Shown piece after piece: positions 15,168-24,479 of a stretch of 32,096 nucleotides of DNA. The position numbers were made by a program, and so were the translations under genes. Every line of letters starts with the position of its first letter. Position 1 is the stretch's first letter. This stretch comes from an uncultured Bacteroidales bacterium (GTDB lineage: Bacteria; Bacteroidota; Bacteroidia; Bacteroidales; FEN-979): contig CAJBYO010000099.1 of the NCBI GenBank assembly GCA_903959905.1, positions 1 to 32,096 on the forward strand. Direction: 5' to 3'. Below the pieces are notes generated by a model. That model worked only from the letters and a program-made list of their open reading frames with translations, had not been told where the DNA came from and did not search any database.

Positions 15168-15183
15168 ATTGTTCTCTTTTTAG

Positions 15184-16005
15184 CTATTTGGTAGCAGCTG
15201 CAAATGACTGTACAAGGCTGAATCCGGCCTCATCAATTTTATACGTGAAGGCGTCAATCTGTGTGGAGTAGAAGTTGTACAGCACAATCGCCAGCAATGA
15301 ACCAAAAATACCGAAAGCGGTGTTGATAAGCGCCTCGGAGATACCGTTGGCAAGTGCAAGTGCGTCGGGTGCACCGGCTTGTGCCAAAGCGCCGAAGGCC
15401 TTGATCATACCGATAACGGTTCCCATCAGACCGGTTAATACGGAGATGGAGGCAATGGTTGAAAGGATGACGAGGTTGCGTGAAAGCATCGGGAGCTCGA
15501 GTGCTGATGCTTCTTCAAATTCTTTCTGGAGCGCGAGGATCTTCTGATCTTTTTCCAGCGTGGTGTCGTTCTGCAGGGAGCGGTAACGAAGTAAACCTGC
15601 TTTCATAACGTTGGCAAGTGAACCTCTCTGCTTGTCGCAGGCAACGATTGCGTCTTCAATCTTGTTGTTGTCAAGGGCTGTCTGCATGTTCTTTACAAAA
15701 ACATTGAGACGGCCTTTTCCTTTAGCACGGAACAGAACGATACCACGTTCTACGGCAAAGATGATCAGCACAAGGTTGAGGGTGATCAGAAACGGAACAA
15801 TGACACCGCCCTTGTAAATAATAGCCAGGTAGTTTCCGGGAAGAGGATGACCATCAGGGTTGCCTCCTTCAAAAAACAGCGGATTACCGAACACATATTT
15901 GAAGATGATGTAGGAAATAATAAAGGCGATAATCATAACGCCAACTGTAAAAACTGACCTTAAGGCTTCACCCAATGATCCGCCTTTGCTATTTGTCTTG
16001 CTCAT
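15184..16005 (-). CDS. exbB: ExbB/TolQ/MotA-family proton channel subunit
   Basis: The 273-aa protein is the inner-membrane scaffold of the TonB energising motor. Predicted membrane helices are at about 18-38, 66-92, 176-203 and 222-246. The family core is visible as SVLTGLMGTVIGMIKAFGAL (about 188-207) and the GISEALINTAFGIFGSLLAI helix. The first helix is an N-terminal extension relative to the three-helix ExbB core. It is the first gene of the exbB-exbD-exbD-tonB unit and has its own promoter in the 99-bp gap upstream. Confidence 0.95.
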   Translation of the reverse strand: MSKTNSKGGSLGEALRSVFTVGVMIIAFIISYIIFKYVFGNPLFFEGGNPDGHPLPGNYLAIIYKGGVIVPFLITLNLVLIIFAVERGIVLFRAKGKGRLNVFVKNMQTALDNNKIEDAIVACDKQRGSLANVMKAGLLRYRSLQNDTTLEKDQKILALQKEFEEASALELPMLSRNLVILSTIASISVLTGLMGTVIGMIKAFGALAQAGAPDALALANGISEALINTAFGIFGSLLAIVLYNFYSTQIDAFTYKIDEAGFSLVQSFAAATK

Positions 16006-16067
16006 CGTAAAAAAGTTTTAAATTATAGATTGAATGAATTACAGGATGTTCTTTCTAATAAGGCCCA

Positions 16068-16098
16068 CAAAGGTAATTAAATTATATAGGAAATCAAA
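16068..16098 (-). promoter_or_regulatory. Bacteroidota-type promoter upstream of exbB
   Basis: On the minus strand, TTTG (16095-16098) and TACCTTTG (16068-16075) are separated by exactly 19 bp, matching the -33/-7 consensus of the primary sigma factor in this phylum. It lies just past the stop of the TPR gene. The TonB motor genes can therefore be transcribed separately from the two genes upstream. Confidence 0.7.
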
Positions 16099-16104
16099 TA
16101 GTTG

Positions 16105-17817
16105 CTATTTGATCTTGAGCTTCAGTGCATCAATAACAGGCTTCACCACGGCCACCTTTTCATCATTCGGATTCACTGCGCTCATTTTCAGGTAGAAGCT
16201 AAGGGCCTTTTCTGCCTCTTCCTTGAGTTTCTGGTCGCGCATGAACTGGCTGTAATGATAAAAAGCCAGGTAATCGTACGATTCAAAGCGTTCTTTCATG
16301 TATTTTACCGTGTCGGCCTGGGTTTTGATCAGTAGTCCTTCGTACACGGGAACGGCAAATCCCGTTGTATTGAACCCTTTCGGGTCTTTCTCGTCAAGGT
16401 TTGATTTGGTGCGTGCACGCCATGCGAACCCGGGGATGTAATCGGGCTGCAGGGCATTAAACGTTGCCAGGTTGGTGTCGGCCTTCACATAATCCTGAAG
16501 GCTGTAGTAGATCTTTCCCAGGTTGTAATAGTCCATGGGAACGCCTCTGTTCAGGGCGATTCTCTTCTCATACAGCTCTTTGCCTTTGTCATACTTTTTA
16601 ATCTTCGTAAAGCAAAGCGCTGCCTCGGAAATAAGTTCGGCTTTGGTCGTATCCAGCGAATAGGCCTTCATGAGTTGTTCCGGGGCCAGGGAATCCAGTT
16701 TGTTTTTGGCCAGGAGCCGTCCGTAATAGGCATAGTCAAGGGACCTGACTTTATCGGGCTTTGCGTTGGCAATGAACTTTTTAATATAAACAAGCCCCTT
16801 GTCGTATTGCTGTGTTTCAAAATAGGAATAGGCCAGGGCCCGGTTTACATCATTGTCGGCATTATCCACCAGGATAATGGCATTCAGCTGAACGATGGCT
16901 TCGGGATAATCTTTCAGTTCAATAAGGGTGTTCACATACTGCTTCCTGGCAGCTGTGTTGCGGGAGAGTTCAAGGAATTTCCTGAAATTCTTCTTGGCAT
17001 TTTCCTGCTGGCCGGCCCTTGCCTGGAGAGATCCAAGCTCCCGGTAGGCAGGAGCAAAAGTGGAGTCCATCTTTACTACTTCCTGGTAATAATTCAGTGC
17101 CGTGGTATACTGCCTGGCGCGGAGCCATAACTGACCTACACGGAGTTTCGCTTCCGGCGACTTCGGATCAAGCCCCTGGGCAATGTTGTAACACGAAATG
17201 GCTCTTGACCCGTCGTTCAGCAGGTAGAAATAAATGTCACCCTTTACGATATAGAGGTTCGGATTTTTGCTGTTAAGCTTCTCAGCGCTGCGAACCAGGG
17301 AAAATGCGGTAGCAGTATCGCGTACATTGGCGGTCACAAATGATTCGGCCATCTCAATAAGCACAGCAGCCTGCCTGGCAGGGTCCATTTTGATGGTCTT
17401 GTTTGCCTTTGAGGGCATCAGGTTTTTTGCATTCACAAATTCTGTTTGTGCCGGCAGCAACTCATTATTGATCAGGGCAAGGCCTGCAAGGCCTACGTGG
17501 TTTAACGGATTGGCCGGGTCCTGCTTAATCCCGAAGTTATACACAGCGCTGGCAGAATCTGCCATTTCACGAAAAGAGACATTGAGGGTATCAGAAAAAT
17601 ACCTGTCGAGGAAGTTCCTGCCATAAAAATAGTAGAGGTCACCGTTTGAAGGTGTTTGCTGAATAAGGTTTTTAAACATGGATGAAGCTGCATTGAACTG
17701 TTCGCTTTTTGTGAGCTTTATGGCAGCACTCATATCCTGTGAATAGGTTTTGGCAGAAAAGGCAACAGCAAGCACAAGTGCAGCAACGACACCAACCGGT
17801 TTTATTAATCTGAACAT
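16105..17817 (-). CDS. Periplasmic tetratricopeptide-repeat protein
   Basis: The 570-aa protein has a signal peptide (VVAALVLAVAFSAKTYSQ, about 9-26) and many degenerate TPR units, e.g. LRVGQLWLRARQYTTALNYY, APAYRELGSLQARAGQQENA and DYYNLGKIYYSLQDYVKADT. It is probably a periplasmic scaffold. It lies between the PstS-like lipoprotein gene (19 bp upstream) and exbB, an arrangement I recall as recurrent in Bacteroidota, so a link to TonB-dependent transport is likely but not proven. A clear ribosome-binding site (AGGAG) precedes the chosen ATG. Confidence 0.9.
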   Translation of the reverse strand: MFRLIKPVGVVAALVLAVAFSAKTYSQDMSAAIKLTKSEQFNAASSMFKNLIQQTPSNGDLYYFYGRNFLDRYFSDTLNVSFREMADSASAVYNFGIKQDPANPLNHVGLAGLALINNELLPAQTEFVNAKNLMPSKANKTIKMDPARQAAVLIEMAESFVTANVRDTATAFSLVRSAEKLNSKNPNLYIVKGDIYFYLLNDGSRAISCYNIAQGLDPKSPEAKLRVGQLWLRARQYTTALNYYQEVVKMDSTFAPAYRELGSLQARAGQQENAKKNFRKFLELSRNTAARKQYVNTLIELKDYPEAIVQLNAIILVDNADNDVNRALAYSYFETQQYDKGLVYIKKFIANAKPDKVRSLDYAYYGRLLAKNKLDSLAPEQLMKAYSLDTTKAELISEAALCFTKIKKYDKGKELYEKRIALNRGVPMDYYNLGKIYYSLQDYVKADTNLATFNALQPDYIPGFAWRARTKSNLDEKDPKGFNTTGFAVPVYEGLLIKTQADTVKYMKERFESYDYLAFYHYSQFMRDQKLKEEAEKALSFYLKMSAVNPNDEKVAVVKPVIDALKLKIK

Positions 17818-17836
17818 AGTCTTTATCTCCTGTGAA

Positions 17837-18796
17837 TTAATGTTTAATTTCTACGATGCGAACCGGCATGGCAGCTGGCACCAAACCCGAATGAAGGACG
17901 ATGAACTGCCCTTTCTCCCCGGCAATAAATGATGAAAAACCACCGGCCAGCCCCGAATAGGACTGCCGGTTAATGCAATATACATCCCTGGTAAAGGGAT
18001 AAGATCCTTCGGCAATGTATCCCTGGAATGGCCTGTAAAATTTCGTGGCCGGGTCATTGTCTCCTTCAAGCGCGATACCAACCACCTTGAAGCGTTTCAG
18101 GAAATTGTGCGAAACAGTATCTGCCCGGTCACTGATCCAGTTTACACTGATAACGCCAATGGCATTCTTGTTTTTTTCGACGTAACTGATGACCTCGGAA
18201 TTGCTTTGCGCGGCCATGCAGGTTGGCGGGAATGAGGTAAGCCCGAACTTCTCCTGGAAATAACGGGGGTTGCCCGACTTGAAATTGTCAAAAACGACTT
18301 TCAGCTCCTTAAGCTTAGATTTCTTATTCACCTGGTCCCAGGAGGTGATTTTTCCCTCAAAGATATCTTTCACCGTCTTGTAAAAAAATGACGTGTCGGG
18401 GTTGTCGTTGTTCACGATGAGGGCAACGGCATCAATGGCGATCTTCGTGGTTTTCGGGATGTATTGCCTTTCGCGGAGGTATTCAACCTGTTTGTCGGTA
18501 AGTTTCCTGTTGACGATGATCAGGGGAACTGAATCATTCATGAAATCATTGATCACATCTGCTTCTGTTCTGAAAACAGTGTCAATACTGGCGTACTTGT
18601 ACATTGCTTCAAAAGCATAGGTTTCTGCCTCAAGTAGAAGCTGATACGAATCGTCCACCCCGACTTTGATTTTTCCCCCGGTGGGTGTGTCTGTGTTCTT
18701 CTGATTGGCTGCGCCACCACACGATGACATCAACAGCAGTAGCAGGAACCCTGTTATGCTGAATGAAATTCCGGTAATCCTGTTGAATATTTTCAT
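17837..18796 (-). CDS. PstS-like substrate-binding lipoprotein
   Basis: The 319-aa protein resembles phosphate-binding PstS proteins (PBP-like fold). VIVNRKLTDKQ and DAVALIVNNDNPDTSFF precede the KDIFEGKITSWDQVN motif typical of PstS-type proteins. A lipobox (LLLLMSSC, Cys 26) predicts lipid anchoring. No pstCAB permease or ATPase genes are nearby; instead it is the first gene of a cluster with a TPR protein and the TonB motor. Its ligand could be phosphate or something else. A role in TonB energising rather than ABC uptake is inference from context. Confidence 0.85.
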   Translation of the reverse strand: MKIFNRITGISFSITGFLLLLLMSSCGGAANQKNTDTPTGGKIKVGVDDSYQLLLEAETYAFEAMYKYASIDTVFRTEADVINDFMNDSVPLIIVNRKLTDKQVEYLRERQYIPKTTKIAIDAVALIVNNDNPDTSFFYKTVKDIFEGKITSWDQVNKKSKLKELKVVFDNFKSGNPRYFQEKFGLTSFPPTCMAAQSNSEVISYVEKNKNAIGVISVNWISDRADTVSHNFLKRFKVVGIALEGDNDPATKFYRPFQGYIAEGSYPFTRDVYCINRQSYSGLAGGFSSFIAGEKGQFIVLHSGLVPAAMPVRIVEIKH

Positions 18797-18836
18797 CGTT
18801 TCCAGCTTAAAATCAGCCGATTCATTAGATAGAACA

Positions 18837-18844
18837 CAAATTTA
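18837..18844 (-). promoter_or_regulatory. Candidate -7 promoter element for the PstS-like gene
   Basis: The minus strand reads TAAATTTG here, an exact TAnnTTTG match about 40 bp upstream of the start codon. The nearest upstream TTG (around 18869) is 24 bp away, longer than the usual 19-21, so the -33 element is uncertain. Confidence 0.5.
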
Positions 18845-18950
18845 TGAATTTTATTATAGCGGTGATGCCAAAATCACGACAATTTTGGATTAAAATCCGC
18901 CCACTGCTTTTTCCATGACAACAGTAACGGAATGTAAGGTTAAGAAAACG

Positions 18951-19148
18951 CTATTCTTCGTTGCGTTCGCGGGTTTTTGTCCAAAGGCGCGCCATGCGGA
19001 AACCCCCGTAAAGAAAGAGGAAAATGGCGAAAATGATTTTTACTTCCCGGGAAAGGTATTGAAACCTCGGACTTACAAGCACATATATGCCCAGAACAAA
19101 GTAAAGCAGGATGACAAACCAGGAGAAATACTTTGCAAATTTCTGCAT
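18951..19148 (-). CDS. Small two-helix membrane protein of unknown function
   Basis: The 65-aa protein has two hydrophobic segments, FSWFVILLYFVLGIYVLVS and IIFAIFLFLYGGFRMARLW, followed by a basic/acidic tail (TKTRERNEE). I do not recognise the family. It begins 5 bp after the stop of the 109-aa gene and is probably the last gene of the transcript running from the nuo operon. Its coding status rests on the plausible helix-turn-helix membrane topology and tight spacing. Confidence 0.7.
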   Translation of the reverse strand: MQKFAKYFSWFVILLYFVLGIYVLVSPRFQYLSREVKIIFAIFLFLYGGFRMARLWTKTRERNEE

Positions 19149-19153
19149 GGCGG

Positions 19154-19483
19154 TTACCGTTGAACCTGCCAGTAAGGGAGGGTTTCCTGGCCGGCGGTCT
19201 GATTCCAGTAGTTGGGGGTTACTGTAAACCCGTCCTTCCTGATGAGTTTCTTTTCATACAGGGCGATCATGGGATTAAACAACAGATCTGTTAATCCAAT
19301 AACAAAGGTGTCGAGTTCGGTTCCGTCCTTGGCCTTTTCCTTTTCCATTTTCACCTCGTACCCGTTGTATGCCAGGAGGTTCTTTAAAAATTCCGCACGT
19401 TCAACTGTTACGCCGGGTTCAACCACGGTGCAGCGGATCCCTTCGATTTCGGCTATATTGTGTTTTCCTTTTTGCAATGACAT
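19154..19483 (-). CDS. Conserved-looking hypothetical protein, 109 aa
   Basis: I do not recognise the family. From the ATG at 19483 the protein starts MSLQKGKHN and is a small soluble alpha/beta-looking protein with the segments CTVVEPGVTVERAEFLKNLL, GYEVKMEKEKAKDGTELDTF and PYWQVQR. The frame extends upstream to 19537, but that extension runs through two palindromes at 19507-19550, so the internal ATG is the better start. It lies between nuoN and a small membrane-protein gene on the same strand. Confidence 0.75.
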   Translation of the reverse strand: MSLQKGKHNIAEIEGIRCTVVEPGVTVERAEFLKNLLAYNGYEVKMEKEKAKDGTELDTFVIGLTDLLFNPMIALYEKKLIRKDGFTVTPNYWNQTAGQETLPYWQVQR

Positions 19484-19506
19484 AATGGTGTGTTTTTCTG
19501 TTGACA

Positions 19507-19550
19507 CACAGCGCGAAATCGCGCTGTGGAGACGCACTGCAGTGCGTCTC
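19507..19550. repeat. Two adjacent perfect palindromes
   Basis: CACAGCGCGA (19507-19516) pairs with TCGCGCTGTG (19519-19528). The next 22 bp (19529-19550) are a perfect palindrome with half-site GAGACGCACTG. Both lie in the 85-bp gap between nuoN and the 109-aa gene. They resemble dispersed REP-like palindromes, and could attenuate or stabilise the mRNA at the end of the nuo operon. Confidence 0.85.
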
Positions 19551-19568
19551 TACTACCCTAACCCGGGA

Positions 19569-20978
19569 TTAATACAACCCGAAACTTAAACTATACACAA
19601 ATTCATAAACTGAACTGGCAAACCCGATGATCACAATGCCGGCCACGCACATGAGCAGTCCGATACGGGTATAGGTGTCGCTTTTAAACCTGGCGATAGG
19701 CTGATCGCTGTTGTTCAGCAGCATGGCCTTGATCACCAGTAAATAATAGTATAATGAAACGATCGTGTTGATCAGCGCGATCAGGACAAGGATGTAATAT
19801 CCCTGTTTGGCCGCTGCTGTGAACAGGAAAAACTTGCCAAAGAAACCGGCCAGCGGCGGGATGCCTGCCAGCGAAAACAGTGCCAGCATCATCACCAGGC
19901 TGAGGTTCGGGTTGGTGCGGTACAATCCGTCATAATCATCAATGTTTTCCTTCCCGGTACGGTTGGAGATAATTCCCACCACGCCGAAAGCCCCCAGGTT
20001 GGAGAAGATGTAAACCAGTGCAAAATAGACCACGGTGGTCATCCCGAGCTGGCTGGCGCCGATAATACCCAGCAGGATGAAACCGGCCTGGGCAATGGAT
20101 GAAAACGCCAGGAAACGCTTGAGGTTCTGCTGACGCAGAGCAAAAAGGTTACCAACGGTGATGGTGAGCAGGATGATAACATAAAGCAGGTCGCTCCACA
20201 TCACGGCAATTTTATAAAATACCGTATAAAGGATGATTGTGAAAATAAAAACAGCAGCGCCTTTGGAGATGACAGAGAGATAGGAAGTAACGTTAACGGG
20301 GGCTCCTTCATACACGTCGGCCGTCCAGAGATGGAACGGAACCAGGGAGATCTTGAAGGCCATCCCGGCAAAGAAAAAGATGAATGCAAGGACCTGGAGC
20401 GGGGCGCCGGTGATCATGGGGGCCACGTCGGCAAAGTACATGGTTCCGGTGGTGCCGTAAATCATGGATAAACCGTATAATAAAATACCGGATGAGAGGG
20501 CAGACGTGAAGATCAGTTTTACCCCTGCTTCCGCCGATTTTTCTTTCATACGATCAAAAGCAGCGAGGGCGGCAACCGGGATGGTGGCAAGCTCAAGGCC
20601 GATGTAGAACATCAGGAAATCGCCCGAGGAGATCATATAATTCATCCCGATCAGGGTGGAAAGCATCAGGATGTAGAACTCGCTGATCTTTTCCTTGTTC
20701 TGCTCCTGCTTCAGCCAGTCAACCGACTGAATAAAGATGATCAGCACACCGATGTTCAGAATGTTCTTGAGCAACATGGTAAGTTGCGTTGACTGGTACA
20801 TGCCGCCAAACAACACGCCGGGGGTTCCTGGGAAGAATCCCAGCACGGTAACAGCAGCCATCATCAGGATGGCAGGCAAAATAATCTTGCGCTTCTGTGT
20901 GTCTGGCAGAAAAATTTCGACAATCAATAAGATTACTGTGATGATTATCAGCAGCAATTCATGTCTCATGATCAGCAT
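19569..20978 (-). CDS. nuoN: NADH-quinone oxidoreductase-like complex, subunit N
   Basis: The 469-aa antiporter-like membrane subunit contributes a proton channel to complex I. Family features include a highly hydrophobic polytopic sequence, the channel Glu in FYIGLELATIPVAALAAF, PFHLWTADVYEGAP, the channel Lys in SVISKGAAVF, and AFSSIAQAGFILLG. The start is ATG at 20978 or the third codon after it (20969); neither has a strong ribosome-binding site. It is the last nuo gene, 21 bp after nuoM. Confidence 0.95.
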   Translation of the reverse strand: MLIMRHELLLIIITVILLIVEIFLPDTQKRKIILPAILMMAAVTVLGFFPGTPGVLFGGMYQSTQLTMLLKNILNIGVLIIFIQSVDWLKQEQNKEKISEFYILMLSTLIGMNYMISSGDFLMFYIGLELATIPVAALAAFDRMKEKSAEAGVKLIFTSALSSGILLYGLSMIYGTTGTMYFADVAPMITGAPLQVLAFIFFFAGMAFKISLVPFHLWTADVYEGAPVNVTSYLSVISKGAAVFIFTIILYTVFYKIAVMWSDLLYVIILLTITVGNLFALRQQNLKRFLAFSSIAQAGFILLGIIGASQLGMTTVVYFALVYIFSNLGAFGVVGIISNRTGKENIDDYDGLYRTNPNLSLVMMLALFSLAGIPPLAGFFGKFFLFTAAAKQGYYILVLIALINTIVSLYYYLLVIKAMLLNNSDQPIARFKSDTYTRIGLLMCVAGIVIIGFASSVYEFVYSLSFGLY

Positions 20979-20999
20979 TGTGTCTTTGTTTTAAAGTTA

Positions 21000-22511
21000 T
21001 CAATTCAATACAGGTACCGCAACAAGCAGTTTATGCATGATGGGGCCCAATCCGCCGTTAATCATGTCTGAAAGCCACAGTGGAGCCATCCCGATCAGGG
21101 TGATGCCGAAGATAAGGGCAATCACGCTGACCTTGTCGTACCACCTTGCATCAGGCAGGTCCTCAAAATGTTCATTCTTAATTTTTCCAAGCAGTAAAAC
21201 GCCAACCACCCTGAGCACATAAACGGCGGTGACCACGATGGATGAAGCCGCGATGATGGTGGCAACACGGTGGAATGTATCGGCGTTCTGAAAGGCTCCT
21301 ACAAAAATCGTCATCTCAGCAACGAAACCGCTGAATCCCGGAAGTCCGAGTGAAGCAAGACCGGCAATAACATAAGCAACGGCGAGGAAAGGCATGACCT
21401 TCATCAGGCCGCCCATTTCATTGATATACCGGGTATGTGTCCGTCCGTATATCATCCCGATGAGTGCAAAGAAAAGGGCTGTCATGATACCGTGGGAGAT
21501 CATCTGGAGGATGGCTCCGTTCATGGCTGTCTGGTTGAACATCAGGATGGCGAAAAGCACCAGGGCGCAGTGGCTCACAGACGAATAGGCATTGATATAT
21601 TTAAGGTCTTTCTGCCAGATGGCTCCGAGCGCACCGTAGATAACTCCGATGGTGGCAAGGATGAGGAAAATCCATCCGAGCTGGTGTGCTGCCTCAGGAA
21701 GGAGAAAAACAGCAACACGGTAGCATCCGTATCCGCCCAGTTTCATAAGCACACCGGCATGAAGCATGGACACAGCGGTAGGCGCAGAGGCATGACCGTC
21801 GGGCGACCATGTATGGAACGGGAACATCGCACCAAGAACACCGAATCCTACAAAAAGGAACGGGAAAAGGAAGCGCTGTACATCAATGGGGATGGTTTGC
21901 TTTGAAATTCTGATCAGGTCAAAGGTCAAAGGTCCGCCGCCCGGAGCTGAATACATGTAAATGCCGATGATGCCCAGCAGGATGAACGCTGAACCACCCA
22001 TGAGCATCAGCGTAAGTTTCATGGCTGAATAGTGCCGCGGTCCGCTGCCCCAGATGCCGATAAGCAGGTACATGGGGATAACAGCCAGTTCATAAAACAG
22101 GAACATGGTAAACAGGTCGAGGCAGATAAAGAAGCCGAATACACCGGTGGCAAGCAGGATCAGGGAAATGAAAAATTCGCGCGACAGGTCTTCAATGTTC
22201 CAGCTGGCAAAAATGCCCGCAAAAACGACCAGGGCGGTGAGGCCGATCATGGCAACAGAAACACCGTCAACCCCGATATAAAAGTGGATGTTGAGGGTTT
22301 CATACCACACATTATCCTGGACAAACAGGACTTCGGCCATGTTGCCGGCTCTCCGTTCTGCCAGGTAAAGCAGGATCAGCGCAATGGCACTCAGCAGCTG
22401 AAGGCTCATACCAACCACCGAAACCCATTTCACCTGCATGTGCGATTTACTGAATAGAATACCGATCATTGTGAGGGTCGGTATTATAATAAACAGCGTC
22501 AGAATACTCAT
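21000..22511 (-). CDS. nuoM: NADH-quinone oxidoreductase-like complex, subunit M
   Basis: The 503-aa antiporter-like proton-pumping subunit shows the hallmarks LFYELAVIPMYLLIGIWG with the channel Glu, PFHTWSPDGHASAPTAVSML, the channel Lys in MKLGGYGCYR, and NAYSSVSHCALVLFAI. Length is normal for the family. It lies 12 bp after nuoL and 21 bp before nuoN. Confidence 0.96.
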   Translation of the reverse strand: MSILTLFIIIPTLTMIGILFSKSHMQVKWVSVVGMSLQLLSAIALILLYLAERRAGNMAEVLFVQDNVWYETLNIHFYIGVDGVSVAMIGLTALVVFAGIFASWNIEDLSREFFISLILLATGVFGFFICLDLFTMFLFYELAVIPMYLLIGIWGSGPRHYSAMKLTLMLMGGSAFILLGIIGIYMYSAPGGGPLTFDLIRISKQTIPIDVQRFLFPFLFVGFGVLGAMFPFHTWSPDGHASAPTAVSMLHAGVLMKLGGYGCYRVAVFLLPEAAHQLGWIFLILATIGVIYGALGAIWQKDLKYINAYSSVSHCALVLFAILMFNQTAMNGAILQMISHGIMTALFFALIGMIYGRTHTRYINEMGGLMKVMPFLAVAYVIAGLASLGLPGFSGFVAEMTIFVGAFQNADTFHRVATIIAASSIVVTAVYVLRVVGVLLLGKIKNEHFEDLPDARWYDKVSVIALIFGITLIGMAPLWLSDMINGGLGPIMHKLLVAVPVLN

Positions 22512-22523
22512 TCTTCAGTGGTA

Positions 22524-24449
22524 TTAATTGGTCAATAAATAGGTGAATAACAGGGTGAGCAGCACAACACCCGAAACAAACACGAGTGCATACTGCTGGA
22601 GCTGGCCCGACTGGAATCTTTTCATCCGGTCCGACACTTCATTGGTCACATAGGCCATCCCGTTCATGGAACCGTCAACAATATGCCGGTCAAACCATGC
22701 GATCGGGCGCGACACATAATTGAAGATGATTTTTTTGGTGATGAAGAGGTAAACCTCATCAATATAGAATTTATGAAAGGCCGCTTTTGAGAATCCGCCG
22801 AGTGCGTTGTAAATCTTGTCGGGCAGATCGGTTTCTTTCCTGTAGAAGACCATGGCGATCACGATCCCGAGAAGTCCGACCAGTACTGCCGGAATGGCAA
22901 TGCCCAGCTCAAGTTCGGAATGGAACGGCATGCGGTCGGAGGAGACGAACATGGAGAACGGGATCAGGCCGGCAAACAAAGCGCCGATTGAAAGGAGCAA
23001 CAGCGGAATGGTCATTGTTTTTGACCCTTCGTGCGGGGTGTGATGGTAATGCCTGTCGTGTCCCCAGAAAACAGAGAAATAGAGGCGGAACATATAAAAT
23101 GCGGTGAGTCCCGAAACGATCATTTCAACCCAGTAAAGCATCAGGCTTCTTTCGTGACCGGCAGCGAGGATTTCGTCCTTGCTGAAAAAACCTGCAAGGG
23201 GCGGAACCCCGGCGATGGCAAGGCAGGCAATCAGGAAGGTGATATGGGTGATCGGCAGGTACTTGCGCAGCCCGCCCATTTCGTTCATGACATTGCTGTG
23301 AACCGCGTGAATAATGGCACCGGCACCGAGGAACAGCAGTGATTTAAAGAATGCGTGTGTAAAGAGGTGGAACATGGAGGCCATGTATCCGAGTCCTTCA
23401 TGCGATCCGTATCCCGAAACACCAAGGGCAAACATCATCATGCCGATCTGCGACATCGTGGAATAGGCCAGTACGCGTTTTATGTCAAACTGGGTGCAGG
23501 CGATAACGGCCGCAAAAATTGAACTGAAGGCTCCAACATACATGACTACATCCAGCGCTACAGGAGCGGCAAAAACATAGATGGGGAACAAACGGGCAAC
23601 AAGGTAAACCCCTGCCACGACCATGGTGGCGGCATGGATAAGCGCAGAAACCGGCGTCGGGCCTTCCATGGCATCCGGCAGCCAGATGTGCAGCGGGAAC
23701 ATGGCCGATTTACCGGCACCGCCCATAAAGATAAAGATCATTGACCAGGTCATGGTTGACAACCCGAGAAATGCGATGCCTGTGCCGGAAGAGAAGGCAG
23801 GACTGTTGGCACCTGTCAGCGTGAGAAAATCAAAAGTCTTGGTTGAAAACGAGAGCATCAGGATCCCGATCAGGAACCCGAGGTCGGCAAAACGTGTTAC
23901 GATGAAGGCCTTCTTTGAAGCCGACACCGCTGAATCTTTTGTATAATAGAACCCGATCAGCAGGTAGGATGAAACCCCTACAAGTTCCCAGAAAATATAC
24001 ATCTGGAAGATGTTGGTGGCAACCACCAGTCCGAGCATGGAGAAACTGAACAGTGACAGTGTTGCAAAAAAGCGCATGAATCCTTTTTCGCCATCCATGT
24101 AGCCGATGGAGTACACATGCACCATGAATGAAACGGTGGTGATCACGATCAGCATCATGATGGAGATCGGGTCGAGCAGCACGCCCATGTCAATATGCAG
24201 GGTATCGGTCAGGTTCAGCCAGCGCATGTTGAATGCCAGGAATTTCTGGAATGAGCCGTCGGCGGCTTTTTCAAGCACGAAAAAGTACTTGTAGGCCGTG
24301 ACCAGCGACAGGATCCACATGACAAACAGGCCGCATGTTCCGGCAAGCCCGGAAACGATCGGTTTAAAACGGTTCCCGAAGAGGCCAACCACCACAAACA
24401 TGAGAAGGGGGATGATCAGGATCCAAACTGTGTAACTGAAATCGATCAT
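22524..24449 (-). CDS. nuoL: NADH-quinone oxidoreductase-like complex, subunit L
   Basis: The 641-aa subunit is the distal antiporter-like pump with the long lateral helix. Motifs: IFWELVGVSSYLLIGFYYTK with the channel Glu, PLHIWLPDAMEGPTPVSALI, HAATMVVAGVYLVARL, STMSQIGMMMFALG and HAFFKSLLFLGAGAIIH. I chose ATG at 24449 (MIDFSYTVWILIIPLLMF) over the in-frame ATG at 24512, because the latter lies inside the heptad repeat and would add a repeat-encoded peptide rich in T, R and H. The 87-bp gap to nuoK, with its mirror-symmetric array, is the longest inside the operon. Confidence 0.96.
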   Translation of the reverse strand: MIDFSYTVWILIIPLLMFVVVGLFGNRFKPIVSGLAGTCGLFVMWILSLVTAYKYFFVLEKAADGSFQKFLAFNMRWLNLTDTLHIDMGVLLDPISIMMLIVITTVSFMVHVYSIGYMDGEKGFMRFFATLSLFSFSMLGLVVATNIFQMYIFWELVGVSSYLLIGFYYTKDSAVSASKKAFIVTRFADLGFLIGILMLSFSTKTFDFLTLTGANSPAFSSGTGIAFLGLSTMTWSMIFIFMGGAGKSAMFPLHIWLPDAMEGPTPVSALIHAATMVVAGVYLVARLFPIYVFAAPVALDVVMYVGAFSSIFAAVIACTQFDIKRVLAYSTMSQIGMMMFALGVSGYGSHEGLGYMASMFHLFTHAFFKSLLFLGAGAIIHAVHSNVMNEMGGLRKYLPITHITFLIACLAIAGVPPLAGFFSKDEILAAGHERSLMLYWVEMIVSGLTAFYMFRLYFSVFWGHDRHYHHTPHEGSKTMTIPLLLLSIGALFAGLIPFSMFVSSDRMPFHSELELGIAIPAVLVGLLGIVIAMVFYRKETDLPDKIYNALGGFSKAAFHKFYIDEVYLFITKKIIFNYVSRPIAWFDRHIVDGSMNGMAYVTNEVSDRMKRFQSGQLQQYALVFVSGVVLLTLLFTYLLTN

Positions 24450-24479
24450 AATTAAACGGATTACAACATTATTTTTTTC

